Assembly: GCA_945876665.1 (NCBI GenBank)
Contig: CAMCPC010000095.1
Location: forward strand, 1 to 5,475
Source of the DNA: an uncultured Oscillospiraceae bacterium
GTDB taxonomy: Bacteria; Bacillota; Clostridia; UBA1381
Direction: 5' to 3'
Length of the DNA stretch: 5,475 nt
Made by a program: the position numbers and the translations under genes. Below are positions 4,990 through 5,475 of the stretch, in pieces. The first letter of the stretch is position 1. Each line of letters begins with the position of its first letter. Under the pieces are notes generated by a model. It did no database searches, had not been told where the DNA came from, and saw only the letters and a list, made by a program, of their open reading frames with translations.

Positions 4990-5337
4990 ATGGAATTGTT
5001 TTTATCGGGGAAATACCGCACATTGATAGTGCGTATATGCGGCGAGCTTGACCACCACGTAGCGGCAGGTGTGCGCGAAAATGTGGACAGGGAGCTGAGC
5101 CGTACAGGGGCAATCAATGTCGCATTTGATTTTGGTGGAGTAACCTTTATGGATTCATCCGGAATAGGCGTTATTATGGGGCGCTACAAGGTCACAAAGG
5201 CGTTGGGCGGAAAGGTTATAATATATGGTGCTTCGGACGCCGTCAGACGTATAATAAAAATGTCGGGGATTGATAATATTGTGATTCTTTCGGACAGCAT
5301 GGAGGAAGGAATAAAGGAGGCGTCAGTCAATGTATAG
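4990..5337 (+). CDS. spoIIAA: Anti-sigma-F factor antagonist SpoIIAA
   Basis: This 115-residue STAS-domain protein covers essentially one domain, as in Bacillus SpoIIAA. Signature stretches are GELDHH (18-23) and FMDSSGIGVIMGRYK (53-67). Ser56 corresponds to the Bacillus serine (Ser58) that SpoIIAB phosphorylates. When unphosphorylated, SpoIIAA binds SpoIIAB and frees sigma-F in the forespore; the phosphatase SpoIIE reverses the phosphorylation. The C-terminal VRRIIKMSGIDNIV segment is also characteristic. An RsbV-type general-stress antagonist is the alternative, but the GELDHH and GRYK signatures and the overlapping spoIIAB favour SpoIIAA. The stop codon overlaps the spoIIAB start by 8 bases, which suggests translational coupling and matched expression of the two partners. 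Confidence 0.96.
   Translation: MELFLSGKYRTLIVRICGELDHHVAAGVRENVDRELSRTGAINVAFDFGGVTFMDSSGIGVIMGRYKVTKALGGKVIIYGASDAVRRIIKMSGIDNIVILSDSMEEGIKEASVNV
5314..5320 (+). promoter_or_regulatory. Ribosome binding site of spoIIAB inside the spoIIAA 3' end
   Basis: A perfect AAGGAGG lies 9 bases before the ATG at 5330, within the coding sequence of spoIIAA. It decides the spoIIAB start. Confidence 0.9.
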
Positions 5338-5475
5338 AAACAGCATGAGAGTTGAATTTCCGAATAATTCAGATAATGAGCGGTTTGCAAGGTCAGTTGC
5401 AGCGGCGTTTGTGCTTGAGCTTGACCCTACGGTGGACCAGCTTTCGGAAATAAAAACGGCGGTATCCGAGGCGGT
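5330..5475 (+). CDS. spoIIAB: Anti-sigma-F factor / protein kinase SpoIIAB, 5' part
   Basis: The gene starts at the ATG at 5330 and is cut by the window end after 48 complete codons. The visible protein begins MYRNSMRVEFPNNSDNERFA, and further on has AAAFVLELDP (24-33) and QLSEIKTAVSEAV (37-49). It aligns well by eye with the N-terminus of Bacillus SpoIIAB (FARVTVASFIAQLDPT, then ELTEIKTVVSEAV), leading into the N-box of a GHKL-type ATP-binding domain. SpoIIAB is a serine kinase that binds and inhibits sigma-F and phosphorylates SpoIIAA. The start overlaps spoIIAA by 8 bases. The sigma-F gene (spoIIAC) would be expected directly downstream. Confidence 0.95.
   Translation, partial: MYRNSMRVEFPNNSDNERFARSVAAAFVLELDPTVDQLSEIKTAVSEA

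Noticed and set aside
1..5475. Mobile element, CRISPR array, tRNA, or phage/defence system
   Set aside because: I saw no regularly spaced repeats, no terminal inverted repeats with a transposase, no tRNA-like cloverleaf and no phage or defence genes. Every sizeable open frame is explained by the genes listed.

Overview
The window looks like chromosomal DNA of a low-to-moderate GC, endospore-forming Firmicute, most likely a member of the Clostridia. Three things point there: the start of a spoIIA sporulation operon, strong AAGGAGG-type ribosome binding sites on nearly every gene, and a ruvX gene followed by a DUF1292 (YrzB-like) gene, as is common in that class. I cannot name the genus from sequence alone.

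Layout. (1) Positions 1-686 (+) hold the 3' end of a gene whose start lies outside the window. It encodes a Ser/Ala/Thr-rich low-complexity linker and a small C-terminal domain that I do not recognise, and it ends at a strong intrinsic terminator. (2) Positions 728-2349 are on the minus strand. A lipid kinase of the YegS/BmrU/DgkB family lies upstream of a COG2426 'small multi-drug export' membrane protein, each has its own sigma-A-type promoter, and the pair ends at a terminator that converges on the one from gene 1. (3) A back-to-back promoter region at about 2337-2417 separates the lipid kinase from a plus-strand MATE-family exporter. The MATE gene overlaps ruvX (YqgF) by 4 bases (ATGA). 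(4) A DUF1292 gene follows with its own near-consensus promoter. (5) The 411-base gap at 4579-4989 contains what I read as a 6S RNA (ssrS) gene with promoter, long-range closing stem, apical hairpins and two successive terminators. A sigma-H-like promoter comes after it. (6) spoIIAA is complete, and spoIIAB begins with an 8-base overlap and runs off the window end.

How the genes work together. SpoIIAA and SpoIIAB form the anti-anti-sigma/anti-sigma switch that controls sigma-F in the forespore; sigF (spoIIAC) would be expected just beyond the window. The 6S RNA, if correct, binds housekeeping RNA polymerase, so a global regulator of sigma-A holoenzyme sits directly upstream of a sporulation sigma-factor switch. 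The MATE transporter, the small exporter-like protein and the lipid kinase form a membrane-related cluster, but whether they cooperate is inference only. Most of the window is ordinary core genome. I see no sign of a mobile element, CRISPR array or defence system, and nothing that amounts to a clearly new system. The most notable items are the 6S RNA locus and its position next to spoIIA.
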